A stretch of 64,000 bases of DNA from Pseudomonadota bacterium (GCA_027621405.1 JAQCBT010000007.1:62001-126000), one strand, 5' to 3'; shown: positions 9,566 to 19,000, numbered from the stretch's first letter. A program made the numbers and translations. The notes: generated from the sequence alone by a model not told the origin.

Positions 9566-10882
9566 ATGACAAACAGACACTTCTGCAAACCGCGACATCT
9601 AATCCTGACTTCCACCCTGGCACTGCAGCTGCTGGCTATTCCCGCAGCCAATGCCGCCGAGAACATCGAACCCAACCTGAATGCCGACGAGCAGGCACTG
9701 GTCGACTGGCTGCCTCCGCGCGAACAGGAAATGGTGGAACTGCTGGAGCAACTCACCATCACCAATAGCGGCAGCATGAACAAGGCCGGAGTGGGCGAGA
9801 TCGCAGAGTTCTTCTCGGCAGAACTGCGCCAGCTCGGATTCGGTGTCACCACCCTTCCCGGTGAACGCATCGACATGCCCAGTTGCCCAGGCAGCGATTA
9901 CAGTATTGATGTCGCCGATCATTTACTGGCGACCAAACCCGGCAACGGCACCCGACTGCTATTGATGGGCCACATGGACACCGTGTTTCCACCCTTCGCC
10001 CCGTTTCAGGATTTCCGGCGCGACGGTGACACCATCTATGGTCCCGGGGTGGCAGACATGAAAGGTGGGCTCGTGGTTATGCTGTATGCCCTCAAGGCTC
10101 TGGACGAGGCAGGCGACCTCGATGACATGGCGATTACCGTGCTGCTGAACAGTGACGAGGAAATCGGTTCTCTGTCTTCAAGAAAATTCCTGGAACAGCA
10201 GGCCCGCGAGCATGACTATGGCCTGGTCTACGAATCCACCGGCACAGACACCCTGGTGCGCGAGCGCAAGGGCCTGGGCCAGGCCCGCTTCGTGGTGAAT
10301 GGTGTAGCCTCCCACGCCGGTGGCGCTCACGAGCAGGGCCGCTCGGCGATCAAGGAACTGGCCTACAAGATCGTCGAGATAGAGAACATGACCGACTATG
10401 AAACCGGCCTGACTGTGAATGTCGGGGTGGTCTCCGGCGGTGAGGCACGTAACACCATCGCTCCCTGTGCGGAAGCCTTCGTGGATCTGCGCTACCCCAC
10501 TCCCGAACACGGTGAACAGGCACGACAACAGTTCGAGAGCATCTTCAGCCAGGTTTACAGTTATCCCGTAGACAGTGGTGAACTCAGCACAGATAGCTGG
10601 GTCAACCTGCATCGCCCGCCGAAGATAGCGACTGCCAAGTCCGATTACCTGTTGGAGAAAACACGATCCATTGGACGTCTGCTGGGGCAGGAGCTTGGAG
10701 TTACCGATTCGGGAGGCGGCACCGATGGTTCCCTCACCCAGGCGGTGGGACTGCCGACCCTGGATTCTCTGGGCATCGCCGGCACAGGTGCCCATTCCAA
10801 CCGGGAGCAGGCACGCCTGAGTTCCCTGGTGGAACGCGCGCAACTCAGTGCCGTGCTTATTCGAAGACTGAGCCAGGAGTAG
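9566..10882 (+). CDS. M20-family zinc metallopeptidase, glutamate carboxypeptidase-like
   Basis: A 438-residue exported protein with a signal peptide (hydrophobic residues 12-30, ending ANAAE). M20 motifs are in order: MGHMDTVF (first zinc His and catalytic Asp), GPGVADMKGG (bridging Asp), NSDEEIGS (catalytic Glu pair), a dimerisation domain beginning RFVVNGVASHAGG, and HSNRE for the last zinc ligand. It is closest to the CPG2-type carboxypeptidases that remove C-terminal glutamate from folates or peptides, though the true substrate is not visible. The gene is monocistronic, divergent from the YadG-like gene, and is followed by a C/A-rich leader before the MFS transporter, which might take up its products. 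Confidence 0.9.
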   Translation: MTNRHFCKPRHLILTSTLALQLLAIPAANAAENIEPNLNADEQALVDWLPPREQEMVELLEQLTITNSGSMNKAGVGEIAEFFSAELRQLGFGVTTLPGERIDMPSCPGSDYSIDVADHLLATKPGNGTRLLLMGHMDTVFPPFAPFQDFRRDGDTIYGPGVADMKGGLVVMLYALKALDEAGDLDDMAITVLLNSDEEIGSLSSRKFLEQQAREHDYGLVYESTGTDTLVRERKGLGQARFVVNGVASHAGGAHEQGRSAIKELAYKIVEIENMTDYETGLTVNVGVVSGGEARNTIAPCAEAFVDLRYPTPEHGEQARQQFESIFSQVYSYPVDSGELSTDSWVNLHRPPKIATAKSDYLLEKTRSIGRLLGQELGVTDSGGGTDGSLTQAVGLPTLDSLGIAGTGAHSNREQARLSSLVERAQLSAVLIRRLSQE

Positions 10883-11032
10883 TAGGAGTAGGCGCCAACA
10901 ACTCAATGCAGTAAATAGCGACCAATACAACGAACTACACGACAAACAACGCAACCGACAACACAGGCAAGTACACAAAAGACACAACGACTCCGAAGCC
11001 TGCATCCGCATAACAACCACAATAAGGAACGA
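10883..11032 (+). other. A/C-rich, T-poor leader before MFS gene
   Basis: About 150 bp between the M20 peptidase and the MFS gene that is strongly biased to A and C on the plus strand, with many CAA, ACA and CGAC units. The transcript here should be almost unstructured. It ends in a plausible ribosome binding site (AAGGAAC) before ATG 11033. No open frame or hairpin stands out. Confidence 0.45.
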
Positions 11033-12391
11033 ATGATGTCGGACACCGCAGTGGGCAAGCCGCCTGAGCCAGCAAAGGCCAGTCCGGTTTCCCTGTCTCT
11101 CCAGCAACAGCGAATCGCTGATGCCTATAAGAACCCGGCCTACCGCTACCTGGTGCTCGGGGTCCTCACCCTGGTCTACGTCTTCAACTTTGTAGACAGG
11201 CAGGTCATCAATGTACTGGCGCAACCGATCATAGAAGATCTGCAACTCTCCGATGGGCAGTTTGGCATGTTGTCCGGACTTGCCTTTGCCTGTATCTACA
11301 CCACGCTGGGCATCCCCATAGCGCGTTGGGCGGATGTGGGCAACCGGCGCAACATCGTTGCCCTTGCCGTGGCCGTCTGGAGCGGCATGACGGCGCTGTG
11401 TGGCTTCGCCCAGAATTTCTTCCAGTTGTTCATGGCCCGCTTCGGTGTTGGCGTGGGCGAAGCCGGCGGCTCGCCGCCCTCCCACTCCATCGTCTCCGAT
11501 ATCTTTCCTCCGGAACAAAGAGCCACGGCACTGTCCATTTATTCGCTTGGTGTCTACGGCGGTATTCTCGTTGGCACCGTGGGGGGTGCCTATCTTGTCC
11601 AGTATTTCGACTGGCGTACCGCGTTCATCGTGGTGGGTATGCCCGGCATTTTTCTCGCCCTTCTGGTGCGCTTGATCGTGAAGGAACCACCGCGAGGTAT
11701 GGTAGAAAAGCGCCGCGATGCAGCCCCTCCAGGCTTTTTCGGTGTGATGGCCTTTCTCTGGGACAGGAAGTCATTCCGCCACCTGTCATTTGCCTGCGCC
11801 CTGCATGCCTTTGTGACCTATGGTATGGGAAACTTCATGCCCCTGTTTCTGGGCCGTGTGCATGAGATGCCTATTCTGGAGGTAGGCTGGTATTACGGCA
11901 TGATCGCTGGCATAGGCGGACTTTCGGGGACACTGTTTGGCGGCTGGATATCTGACCGGATGATCAATAAAACCGGCGACAAGAGCTGGTATGTCCGGGT
12001 AGCACTCATCTCCACTGTGCTCGCAATCCCGCTGGCATTGAATACCTTTCTCATCATGCCCGATGGCTATCTGGCGGCTTATTCGTATTTGCTTCCTGCA
12101 TTCTGCGGGGGCTGGTATCTCGCACCCTGCTTCGCCTCTACCCATTTTCTTGTCGGTATTCGCATGCGTGCCATGGGCTCGGCAGTATTGCTGTTCATGC
12201 TGAACCTGATCGGCCTGGGACTGGGGCCGATGCTGACCGGGTATGTCAGCGATTTCCTGACCCCACAGTTCGGTGCCGACGGCCTGCGATACGCCATGTC
12301 GATTACGGTGCTGGTGAATATCTGGTGTGCGGCACACTACTACTATGCCATGAAGACCATCAACGCCGACTTCGCCCGGGCGCCGGAATAG
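11033..12391 (+). CDS. MFS transporter, spinster-like
   Basis: A 452-residue inner-membrane protein with 12 predicted helices. After a hydrophilic N-terminus of about 35 residues it reads VYVFNFVDRQVINVLAQPI, and loop 2-3 has GIPIARWADVGNRRN. Helix 4-5 carries ARFGVGVGEAGGSPPSHS and FPPEQRATALSIYSLG. This pattern is characteristic of the spinster-like branch of the major facilitator superfamily, common in marine proteobacteria and often placed beside aromatic, steroid or lipid metabolism genes. Substrate unknown. It converges on radA with only 12 bp between stops. Two adjacent ATGs (11033, 11036) are both usable. Confidence 0.9.
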   Translation: MMSDTAVGKPPEPAKASPVSLSLQQQRIADAYKNPAYRYLVLGVLTLVYVFNFVDRQVINVLAQPIIEDLQLSDGQFGMLSGLAFACIYTTLGIPIARWADVGNRRNIVALAVAVWSGMTALCGFAQNFFQLFMARFGVGVGEAGGSPPSHSIVSDIFPPEQRATALSIYSLGVYGGILVGTVGGAYLVQYFDWRTAFIVVGMPGIFLALLVRLIVKEPPRGMVEKRRDAAPPGFFGVMAFLWDRKSFRHLSFACALHAFVTYGMGNFMPLFLGRVHEMPILEVGWYYGMIAGIGGLSGTLFGGWISDRMINKTGDKSWYVRVALISTVLAIPLALNTFLIMPDGYLAAYSYLLPAFCGGWYLAPCFASTHFLVGIRMRAMGSAVLLFMLNLIGLGLGPMLTGYVSDFLTPQFGADGLRYAMSITVLVNIWCAAHYYYAMKTINADFARAPE

Positions 12392-12403
12392 CCAGAGAAT
12401 GAT

Positions 12404-13780
12404 TCAGAGCGCTTGCAGCGCCTGCTCTACCTTGGAGACCCCGATGGTTTCCAGACCGGGTATTTTCGTTTTGGGCACGTTGGCCTTGGGCACGATGGCG
12501 CGGGTGAAGCCATGTTTCGCCGCCTCCTGCAGCCTTTCCTGACCACCCTGCACCGGGCGAATCTCGCCCGCCAGACCGACCTCGCCAAACACCACCGTGT
12601 TCTTGTCGATGGGTCGATCCTTGAAGCTGGACACGATGGCGAGCAGCAAGGCCAGGTCCGCACTGGTCTCACTCACCTTTACGCCACCTACCACATTCAC
12701 GAACACATCCTGGTCCGCCATATACAGCCCACCATGGCGATGCAGCACCGCCAACAACATGGCAAGCCGGTTCTGTTCCAGGCCTACGGCAACCCGGCGT
12801 GGATTGCCCAGGGGGCTGGCATCCACCAGCGCCTGAATCTCCACCAGCAGGGGCCGGGTGCCTTCCCACAACACCATCACCAGCGAGCCGGGACTATCAT
12901 CCTCAGCACGGGCCAGGAATATTGCCGAGGGGTTCTTCACCTCCCTCATGCCTAACTCGGTCATGGCGAACACACCCAGTTCATTCACGGCACCGAAGCG
13001 ATTCTTCTGGCTACGCAGGATGCGGTACTTGTTGTCTGTACCCCCTTCCAGCATGACGAAGCAGTCGATCATGTGCTCCAGCACCTTCGGGCCGGCGAGG
13101 TTTCCCTCCTTCGTCACATGACCCACCAATAACAACACGGTGTTGGTCTGTTTGGCATACTGGATGAGATAGGCGGCGCACTCGCGAACCTGGGACACGC
13201 TACCGGGCGCAGAGGGCACGTCGCTGCTGTGCATCACCTGGATTGAATCCACTACGAGCAATTGTGGCTTGTGCTCCTGGGCTGCCTTGCAGATCAGCTC
13301 CACATTGGTCTCCGCAAATAGCTTGAGATTGTCCCGGGGTAGCTGCAGGCGCTGCGCGCGCATGCCAACCTGCTGCAGAGATTCTTCCCCGGTCACATAC
13401 AAGGCTGGCCTGTCCTGCGCCGCCAGCAAACACATCACCTGCAATAACAGGGTGCTCTTGCCCGCTCCCGGATTGCCGCCAATCAGGATGACTGAGCCGG
13501 GCACCAGGCCACCGCCCAGCACCCGGTCCATTTCGTCGATGCTGGTGGAGAACCTGGGAAGTGCCTGCAAGTCGATATCGGACAGGTTCTGCACGGCTGA
13601 CTGTGCACCGGCATAACCCTGTTTGCGGAAGTCAGCGCGAACCGCGGGAGACTGGGTACTGCTGCCCAGGCTGATCTGGGAGAGTGTGTTCCACGCCTTG
13701 CAGGATGCGCACTGGCCTTGCCACTGACCATGCTCTGCGCCGCAGTCGGTACATACGTAGGCTGTCTTTATCTTTGCCAC
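12404..13780 (-). CDS. radA: DNA repair protein RadA (Sms)
   Basis: A 458-residue protein. The N-terminal zinc finger uses C10, C13, C24 and C27, the RecA-like ATPase has Walker A GGNPGAGKS at 101-109, the RadA-specific KNRFG motif lies near residue 260, and the C-terminal third is the Lon-protease-like domain without protease activity. RadA is a hexameric DNA-branch-migration helicase used in recombination and fork repair. Length matches E. coli RadA (460). It lies downstream of alr in the minus-strand block and converges with the MFS gene. Confidence 0.97.
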   Translation of the reverse strand: MAKIKTAYVCTDCGAEHGQWQGQCASCKAWNTLSQISLGSSTQSPAVRADFRKQGYAGAQSAVQNLSDIDLQALPRFSTSIDEMDRVLGGGLVPGSVILIGGNPGAGKSTLLLQVMCLLAAQDRPALYVTGEESLQQVGMRAQRLQLPRDNLKLFAETNVELICKAAQEHKPQLLVVDSIQVMHSSDVPSAPGSVSQVRECAAYLIQYAKQTNTVLLLVGHVTKEGNLAGPKVLEHMIDCFVMLEGGTDNKYRILRSQKNRFGAVNELGVFAMTELGMREVKNPSAIFLARAEDDSPGSLVMVLWEGTRPLLVEIQALVDASPLGNPRRVAVGLEQNRLAMLLAVLHRHGGLYMADQDVFVNVVGGVKVSETSADLALLLAIVSSFKDRPIDKNTVVFGEVGLAGEIRPVQGGQERLQEAAKHGFTRAIVPKANVPKTKIPGLETIGVSKVEQALQAL

Positions 13781-13834
13781 TAAAAGTTTCCACCCAGAGT
13801 GCTGCGCTCATTCGCTTGGAGCCCGACCCTGGTC

Positions 13835-14986
13835 TTACTCATTGATGTAGTTGAACTCGACTCTCGGCGTTACCTTACAGAACAACTCGTAGGCGATGGT
13901 GCTGCAATACTTCGCTACCTCGTCTGCACACAGTCCTTCTCCCCACAGCACGACCTCGTCGTCGATGGCGACGCCATCGATACCGGTCAGGTCGATGGTG
14001 ATCATGTCCATGGAGACCCTGCCGATGAGACGGGTTCGAGTCAGGCCATTGGCAGTTTTCAACAGGACGGGCGTGCCATTTTCTGCAGCGCGTGGATAGC
14101 CGTCACCGTAACCGATAGACACGGTACCAACCCGGGTATCCCTGTCGCACACGTAAGTGGCACTGTAGCCGATCGCGTCACCAGCTTTCAGGTCACGAAT
14201 CGAAATGAGACGCGACGAGAGTGTCATCACCGGTTGCAGACCCAGGTCTTCACCATTGGCGTTGGCCATTGGAGAACTACCATAGAGCATAACCCCCGGC
14301 CTTACATAATCCAGGTGGGAATTCGGCCATTGCAGGATGCCGGCGGAGGCTGCCAGACTGCATTCGATGTCGGAATGGGATTTACTGACCAGTTCACCGC
14401 GTAACTGAATCAGGGCAGCCAGTTGTTTCTCGGTAATGGCAGTAAACGCGGCATTGTCCGGATCATCTGCACAGGCGAAGTGAGACATCAGCACCAGCTC
14501 CGTGCCTGGAATTCCCTTCAGGCGCAGGAACGATTGCCTGCTGTCTTCGCGGTTCATACCGAGCCGATTCATGCCCGTGTTGTATTTCACCCAGAACTTG
14601 CGCTTGTGCCCGAGCACATCGTCCGCCAGCACCCGCTCGATAGATTCCATCTGGTACGTGGCATGGATTACGGGCTCAATGTCCAGGCGCAGGCATTCCT
14701 GCAGCTCTTCGTCGGTAACGAAACCGTTGAGCAGCAGTATGGGTAAGTCTGCCTCGAGTTTCCTTAACTGCAACGCTTCCTCTACCGTCGCCACGCCAAA
14801 GCCTGCAATATTTGTGTGGGAGTCTTTCAGGGCGGCCGCTGCCTGGGCCACGCCGTGACCATAGGCATTGGATTTGATGATGGGGTATATCCTGGAATCC
14901 GGGCACAGGGAACGTACCCAGGAAAGGTTCTTCCTGAGTGCGTTGAGATCGATGGTGGCCCAGGCGCGGCGGCTGGCTATGGTCAT
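13835..14986 (-). CDS. alr: Alanine racemase
   Basis: A 383-residue PLP enzyme interconverting L- and D-alanine for peptidoglycan. The PLP lysine is K38 in IIKSNAYGHG, the catalytic tyrosine lies in the C-terminal beta domain segment IGYSATYVC, and the conserved VGTVSIGYGDGYPR follows. Length is slightly above the usual 360. It is 29 bp downstream of dnaB and upstream of radA, the order seen in Pseudomonas and relatives. Confidence 0.97.
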   Translation of the reverse strand: MTIASRRAWATIDLNALRKNLSWVRSLCPDSRIYPIIKSNAYGHGVAQAAAALKDSHTNIAGFGVATVEEALQLRKLEADLPILLLNGFVTDEELQECLRLDIEPVIHATYQMESIERVLADDVLGHKRKFWVKYNTGMNRLGMNREDSRQSFLRLKGIPGTELVLMSHFACADDPDNAAFTAITEKQLAALIQLRGELVSKSHSDIECSLAASAGILQWPNSHLDYVRPGVMLYGSSPMANANGEDLGLQPVMTLSSRLISIRDLKAGDAIGYSATYVCDRDTRVGTVSIGYGDGYPRAAENGTPVLLKTANGLTRTRLIGRVSMDMITIDLTGIDGVAIDDEVVLWGEGLCADEVAKYCSTIAYELFCKVTPRVEFNYINE

Positions 14987-15015
14987 TGACGGATCTCTGC
15001 TAAACGGCCGTTTGA

Positions 15016-16431
15016 CTACATGCCGTGCGTGTAGCTGTCGTCATAGCGCGGCTGGGCGAAATCTTCGAAGCGGGTAAACTTGCCGAGGAAACTCAGCCTC
15101 ACGGTGCCGATGGGCCCGTTACGCTGCTTGCCTATGATGACTTCGGCCACACCCTTGTCTGGTGTGTCTTCGTTATACACTTCGTCACGGTAAATGAAGG
15201 TAATGACATCGGCGTCCTGCTCGATGGCACCGGACTCACGCAAGTCTGACATCACAGGACGCTTGTTAGGCCGCTGCTCCAGCCCTCGATTCAACTGCGA
15301 AAGCGCGATTACCGGGCACTGAAATTCACGAGCCAGCAGCTTGAGCGATCGCGATATCTCGGAGATCTCGTTGACCCGGTTTTCGGACGTGCCCTTTATC
15401 TGCATCAACTGCAGGTAGTCCACCACGATCATGCCCAGGCTGCCATGTTCGCGCACGATACGCCTGGCGCGTGAGCGCATCTCCATGGGAGAGACACCGG
15501 CGGAATCGTCGATGAACAGGGGACGATCTTTCAGCTTGGCAACTGCGGTATTGAATCCCGGCCAATCCTCATCGCTGAGTTGTCCGGTTCGCAACTTCGA
15601 CTGGTCGATGCGTCCGATAGAAGACAGCATCCTGAAGATCAGGCTCTCCGCAGGCATCTCCAGGCTGAATACCAACACCGGCTTGTCGCCATGCAGGACG
15701 GCATGCTCCACCAGGTTCATGGCGAAGGCAGTCTTGCCCATGGAGGGACGCCCTGCCACGATGACCAGATCTGACTTCTGCCAGCCCGAGGTCATTTCAT
15801 CCAGATCCTTGTAACCCGTGGAAATCCCGGTAATGCCTCCGTCGGAACCGGCCAGTTCATCGATACGATCCACGGCCTGGGTCAGCAGGGGATTGATGTA
15901 CTGGGGGCCCTGGTCATGGGGTCGCTCATCGGCGATGTTGAAGACTTTCTGCTCTGCCTCATCCAGGATCTCGGAGGAATTCCTGCCCCCGGTGTTGTAG
16001 CCGGAATCGGCAATGGCGTTAGCTACCAGAATCAGTTTCCTGAGGATGGCCCGCTCACGAATGATATTGGCGTAGGCCAGGATATTGGCGGTGCCCCGGG
16101 CATTGCCTGCGAGTTCGCTGAGGTAGTCGACACCGCCAACACTATCCAGTTCATTGAGAGCGTTCAGAGCCTCCACCATGGTCACAACATCGATGGGGTT
16201 ATTGGCCTCGCTCTGCTGCTGCATGACCCGGTAGATCTGCTGGTGCTCGCCGCGATAGAAATCTTCCGGCAAGAGGATGTCGGCGATGTTGTCCCATTCG
16301 CTATCCACCAGCATCAGGCCGCCCAGTACCGCCTGCTCGGCTTCCACCGAGTTGGGGGGCACCTTGAGTGCGGTCAGGTTGCCTGGAGCCGACTGTTTCG
16401 GCTGGCCGCTGGATTCACTGAATTCGGACAT
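15016..16431 (-). CDS. dnaB: Replicative DNA helicase DnaB
   Basis: A 471-residue hexameric 5'-3' helicase of the replisome. The N-terminal domain (VEAEQAVLGGLML) is followed by the linker and RecA-type motor with Walker A GRPSMGKT at 227-234, Walker B IVVDYLQLM and the conserved ALSQLNRGLEQR. No intein or insertion is present. A terminator hairpin between rplI and dnaB (16492-16530) suggests that dnaB expression depends on readthrough or its own promoter. Confidence 0.97.
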   Translation of the reverse strand: MSEFSESSGQPKQSAPGNLTALKVPPNSVEAEQAVLGGLMLVDSEWDNIADILLPEDFYRGEHQQIYRVMQQQSEANNPIDVVTMVEALNALNELDSVGGVDYLSELAGNARGTANILAYANIIRERAILRKLILVANAIADSGYNTGGRNSSEILDEAEQKVFNIADERPHDQGPQYINPLLTQAVDRIDELAGSDGGITGISTGYKDLDEMTSGWQKSDLVIVAGRPSMGKTAFAMNLVEHAVLHGDKPVLVFSLEMPAESLIFRMLSSIGRIDQSKLRTGQLSDEDWPGFNTAVAKLKDRPLFIDDSAGVSPMEMRSRARRIVREHGSLGMIVVDYLQLMQIKGTSENRVNEISEISRSLKLLAREFQCPVIALSQLNRGLEQRPNKRPVMSDLRESGAIEQDADVITFIYRDEVYNEDTPDKGVAEVIIGKQRNGPIGTVRLSFLGKFTRFEDFAQPRYDDSYTHGM

Positions 16432-16491
16432 TGATCAAGAATTATTCACTAAAATCTTCTGCATGGCCCCCGCTGCAGAGCGGTTCTGGGC

Positions 16492-16530
16492 AAAAAAAAG
16501 CGCCATCTGAGTGTACTACAGATGACGCTT
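16492..16530 (-). terminator. Rho-independent terminator after rplI
   Basis: Read on the minus strand, a 12-bp stem (arms 16519-16530 and 16498-16509, one G-T wobble) with a 9-nt loop is followed by a run of eight T. It lies about 80 bp after the rplI stop and 60 bp before dnaB, so it should end the rpsF-rpsR-rplI transcript. Confidence 0.85.
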
Positions 16531-16608
16531 ATTTGATCGAGATGCTTCAGGTCGAGCCAGCATTATTCGATCTGATGGGGCCAATTTTGCCCCGGATAAC
16601 TGGAAGGA

Positions 16609-17163
16609 TCAGGCGTTGCTGTCAGCGTCCTCTGCATCTTCTGCGGCCGCATCTTCTGCAGTCGCCTCGTTCTCCTCAATGATGCTGCCATCGGCGCTCA
16701 CGTCGGCTTCTGACTGCAGACCAACCACAGACACCGTAATGGTTGTGGTGACGTCGAAGCCCAGGTCAAGGTCGAGTTCGTATTCGCCAAGTTCACGGAT
16801 TACGCCGTGTGGCATCAATACTTCACTCTTCGCGATGTCACTGCCATTGGCCTCGTTGAGTGCGTCGGCAATGTCCTTGGTGCCCACAGAACCAAACAGT
16901 TTGCCTTCGTCGCTCGCATTGACTTCGATGCGCAAAGTCGCGCCTTCAACCTTGGAGCAACGAGCCTGGGCAGCAGCAACTTTCTCGTTGTGCGCCGCGA
17001 TCAGGTCTGCCTTGCGCTCTTCGAATTCGGCCAGGTTCTGCTTGGTCGCTGGAATCGCTTTGCCCTGCGGAAACAGGAAGTTTCTGGCAAACCCGGCTTT
17101 AACGTTGGCAGTTTCACCAATCTCGCCAAGGTTACCTATTTTTTCCAGCAAGATAACGTTCAT
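16609..17163 (-). CDS. rplI: 50S ribosomal protein L9 with acidic C-terminal extension
   Basis: A 184-residue protein, against about 149 in E. coli. It starts MNVILLEKIGNLGEIGETANVKAGFARNFL-type (shown in part), the L9 N-domain that binds 23S rRNA, followed by the long helix and the C-domain. From about residue 160 there is an extra Ala/Glu/Asp-rich tail ending EDAEDADSNA. L9 helps maintain the reading frame during translation. It is the last gene of the ribosomal operon before the terminator. The tail is unusual and mirrored by the acidic tail on S6 in the same operon. Confidence 0.96.
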   Translation of the reverse strand: MNVILLEKIGNLGEIGETANVKAGFARNFLFPQGKAIPATKQNLAEFEERKADLIAAHNEKVAAAQARCSKVEGATLRIEVNASDEGKLFGSVGTKDIADALNEANGSDIAKSEVLMPHGVIRELGEYELDLDLGFDVTTTITVSVVGLQSEADVSADGSIIEENEATAEDAAAEDAEDADSNA

Positions 17164-17186
17164 GAATCACCTCATTGTTTAAAACT

Positions 17187-18014
17187 TCACGCGCTGCCTT
17201 GCAGGCGCGATCGAAAATCATACCAACTGTCGATCAGGGCAAATAACACCAGCATCTGCACTGTGATCGGCAACATAAGCAATACGTAGAACGTGACCAG
17301 CCACATCCTGGACAGGTTCTTGATTGCTACTACCGCGTGTACCAGCGCTATGCCGGAGAACAGCAACGGTACAACCAGGTACAACACCCAGGCTTCCGGT
17401 ATCAGCACGCCAAAACTGGCGAGCAACATGGCAGCAATCAGGATCAGTCCTGCATTCTGCTCTACCCTCAGCTTGTGGAATTCCTGCTTGAATCCACCGG
17501 GGTTGTACAATGCGGCTTGCATCCAGCGCGCCAGCATTAATAACACTATCGAGAGAAACATATAGACGGCACCGATCACGGTCACCATGGCGTTTCTCAC
17601 ATCTTCAATCTGCAAGTCCTGCGGATTGTTGTTCTGCAGGTAGATCTCCACCTGCGCCATCAATACATCCAGTACGGCAGGCTGAACGCGAAGATAGATC
17701 TCAACGCACACGCCGATGACGATCGCTGCGAGCAGGGTAAATTCCCACGACTCTGTCTCTCGCAGCAGCAACGCCAGGGCGCTGATGCCTACCAGCATGA
17801 TCAGCGGAACGACGTCCCCGATCATGGCCCAGGCTCCCAATGGCAGGAGTGCCCAGGCAAAAATCACTACTCCCTCCTGCCAGCCTTTGCGCAAGGCGAC
17901 CAGTCCAACCATGACCGGGTTCAACAGGTTAAGTAGCGGAAGCAGGCCCAGCAGCAGTACTGCAATAATGGCCTGTCTGCGACCGGTCATGACGTATTCA
18001 GCAAGACCGCGCAT
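17187..18014 (-). CDS. DUF2232-like polytopic membrane protein
   Basis: A 275-residue protein with about seven to eight predicted membrane helices. It sits between rpsR and rplI, the same position as the uncharacterised DUF2232 membrane protein of Pseudomonas. Starts MRGLAEYVMTGRRQAIIAVL. No catalytic motif is visible. It is 12 bp after rpsR and 23 bp before rplI, so it is co-transcribed with ribosomal proteins. Function unknown. Confidence 0.78.
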   Translation of the reverse strand: MRGLAEYVMTGRRQAIIAVLLLGLLPLLNLLNPVMVGLVALRKGWQEGVVIFAWALLPLGAWAMIGDVVPLIMLVGISALALLLRETESWEFTLLAAIVIGVCVEIYLRVQPAVLDVLMAQVEIYLQNNNPQDLQIEDVRNAMVTVIGAVYMFLSIVLLMLARWMQAALYNPGGFKQEFHKLRVEQNAGLILIAAMLLASFGVLIPEAWVLYLVVPLLFSGIALVHAVVAIKNLSRMWLVTFYVLLMLPITVQMLVLFALIDSWYDFRSRLQGSA

Positions 18015-18026
18015 ATGTTAAATCGC

Positions 18027-18257
18027 TTATACCTGGTGGCTGTCCGTGTAAGGGATCAGCGCCAGATAACGCGCTCGCTTGATCGCAGTCGCCAGTTGAC
18101 GCTGGTAACGCGCCTTGGTGCCTGTGATGCGACTGGGAACAATCTTGCCAGTTTCAGAAACGTAGGCTTTCAGGGTTTCCAGATCTTTGTAATCAATTTC
18201 TTTTGTGCCTTCTGCAGTGAATTTGCAGAATTTACGTCGACGAAAATAACGGGCCAT
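18027..18257 (-). CDS. rpsR: 30S ribosomal protein S18
   Basis: A 76-residue protein matching bacterial S18 in length and sequence: [17 protein letters not shown] at the start, a central [21 protein letters not shown] segment and the [21 protein letters not shown] core. S18 pairs with S6 on the platform of the 30S subunit. It is 38 bp downstream of rpsF with a good ribosome binding site (AAAGG) before the ATG. Confidence 0.97.
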   Translation of the reverse strand: MARYFRRRKFCKFTAEGTKEIDYKDLETLKAYVSETGKIVPSRITGTKARYQRQLATAIKRARYLALIPYTDSHQV

Positions 18258-18295
18258 AAGCTATACCTTTCAAATTCGGGTGCGTTTACTCAGAT

Positions 18296-18799
18296 TTACT
18301 CTTCAGAGTCATCTGAATCATCGGAGGAGGAATCGTCTGCGTCGTCGCGAAGCACGGAACCGGGATCCAGATCATCGTCATCTGCCGCTGCCGCTGCTTC
18401 GGCTCTCTCAGCCGCTGCCGCGGCCGCTTCTTCTTCCTTACGCTTCTGCTCGGCACGAGCCTTACGCTCTTTGCTCTCGCGCTCCTGCTTAAGAATCAGT
18501 GATTCTTCAGTCACGGCGTCTTTACGCTTGATCACGAGATTTCGCAGAACCGCATCGTTGTAGCGGAACAGAGTGGAAAGCTCTTCCAGGGTGTCACCGC
18601 CGCACTCAATATTCATGAGTACATAGTGAGCCTTGTGAATCTTGTTGATGGGATAGGCCAGTTGACGACGACCCCAGTCTTCGGTGCGATGCACGCGACC
18701 GCCGCTTTCGCTCATCAATTGGGTATAGCGCTCAATCATTCCCGGCACCTGTTCGGATTGATCAGGGTGCACCAGGAACACTACTTCATAGTGTCTCAT
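18296..18799 (-). CDS. rpsF: 30S ribosomal protein S6 with long acidic C-terminal tail
   Basis: A 167-residue S6, longer than E. coli S6 (131-135). The first 100 residues are the conserved ferredoxin-like fold ([20 protein letters not shown], with [20 protein letters not shown]). After about residue 108 comes a Lys/Glu/Ala helix, then an Asp/Ser-rich end (for example [10 protein letters not shown] and [11 protein letters not shown]). E. coli S6 is glutamylated at its C-terminus; here acidic residues are genetically encoded. It is first in the operon, with a GAGGAG ribosome binding site just before ATG 18799. Confidence 0.97.
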   Translation of the reverse strand: MRHYEVVFLVHPDQSEQVPGMIERYTQLMSESGGRVHRTEDWGRRQLAYPINKIHKAHYVLMNIECGGDTLEELSTLFRYNDAVLRNLVIKRKDAVTEESLILKQERESKERKARAEQKRKEEEAAAAAAERAEAAAAADDDDLDPGSVLRDDADDSSSDDSDDSEE

Positions 18800-18867
18800 A
18801 GAGACTCCTCTTGGTTCAGGTCTCCCAACAAACGCTGGCGCGCGCGGTGAGACAAGGAGTTATGTAG

Positions 18868-18887
18868 GGTCCAGCCGGGACCGGACC
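18868..18887 (-). promoter_or_regulatory. Hairpin in rpsF leader, possible autoregulatory site
   Basis: In the rpsF 5' leader (minus strand) GGTCC occurs twice and can pair with a single GGACC copy (18868-18872). The preferred stem has a CGGCT loop. Many rpsF leaders carry an S6:S18-binding hairpin with an unpaired CCG. Elements of that kind are present here, but I could not confirm the fold. Confidence 0.3.
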
Positions 18888-18902
18888 GATAAAAGAGCGG
18901 GG

Positions 18903-18931
18903 ATTTTAGAGAAAGAGCCCCCCACATGCAA
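18903..18931 (-). promoter_or_regulatory. Sigma70-type promoter for rpsF operon
   Basis: On the minus strand, TTGCAT (18931-18926) and TAAAAT (18908-18903) are separated by exactly 17 bp. This places transcription start near 18896, about 97 nt before the rpsF ATG, leaving a leader that contains the GGTCC hairpin. Confidence 0.6.
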
Positions 18932-19000
18932 GCCAATAACCAATTCAGACAGAGCCCAAAACTGTGTCACTCCACTCTATCCTGACACATCCCATTCTGT

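Noticed and set aside
10178..11518. 446-codon minus-strand open frame opposite the M20 peptidase and MFS genes
   Set aside because: It is antisense to two clearly recognised genes and its translation has no family features; a shadow of GC-rich coding DNA.
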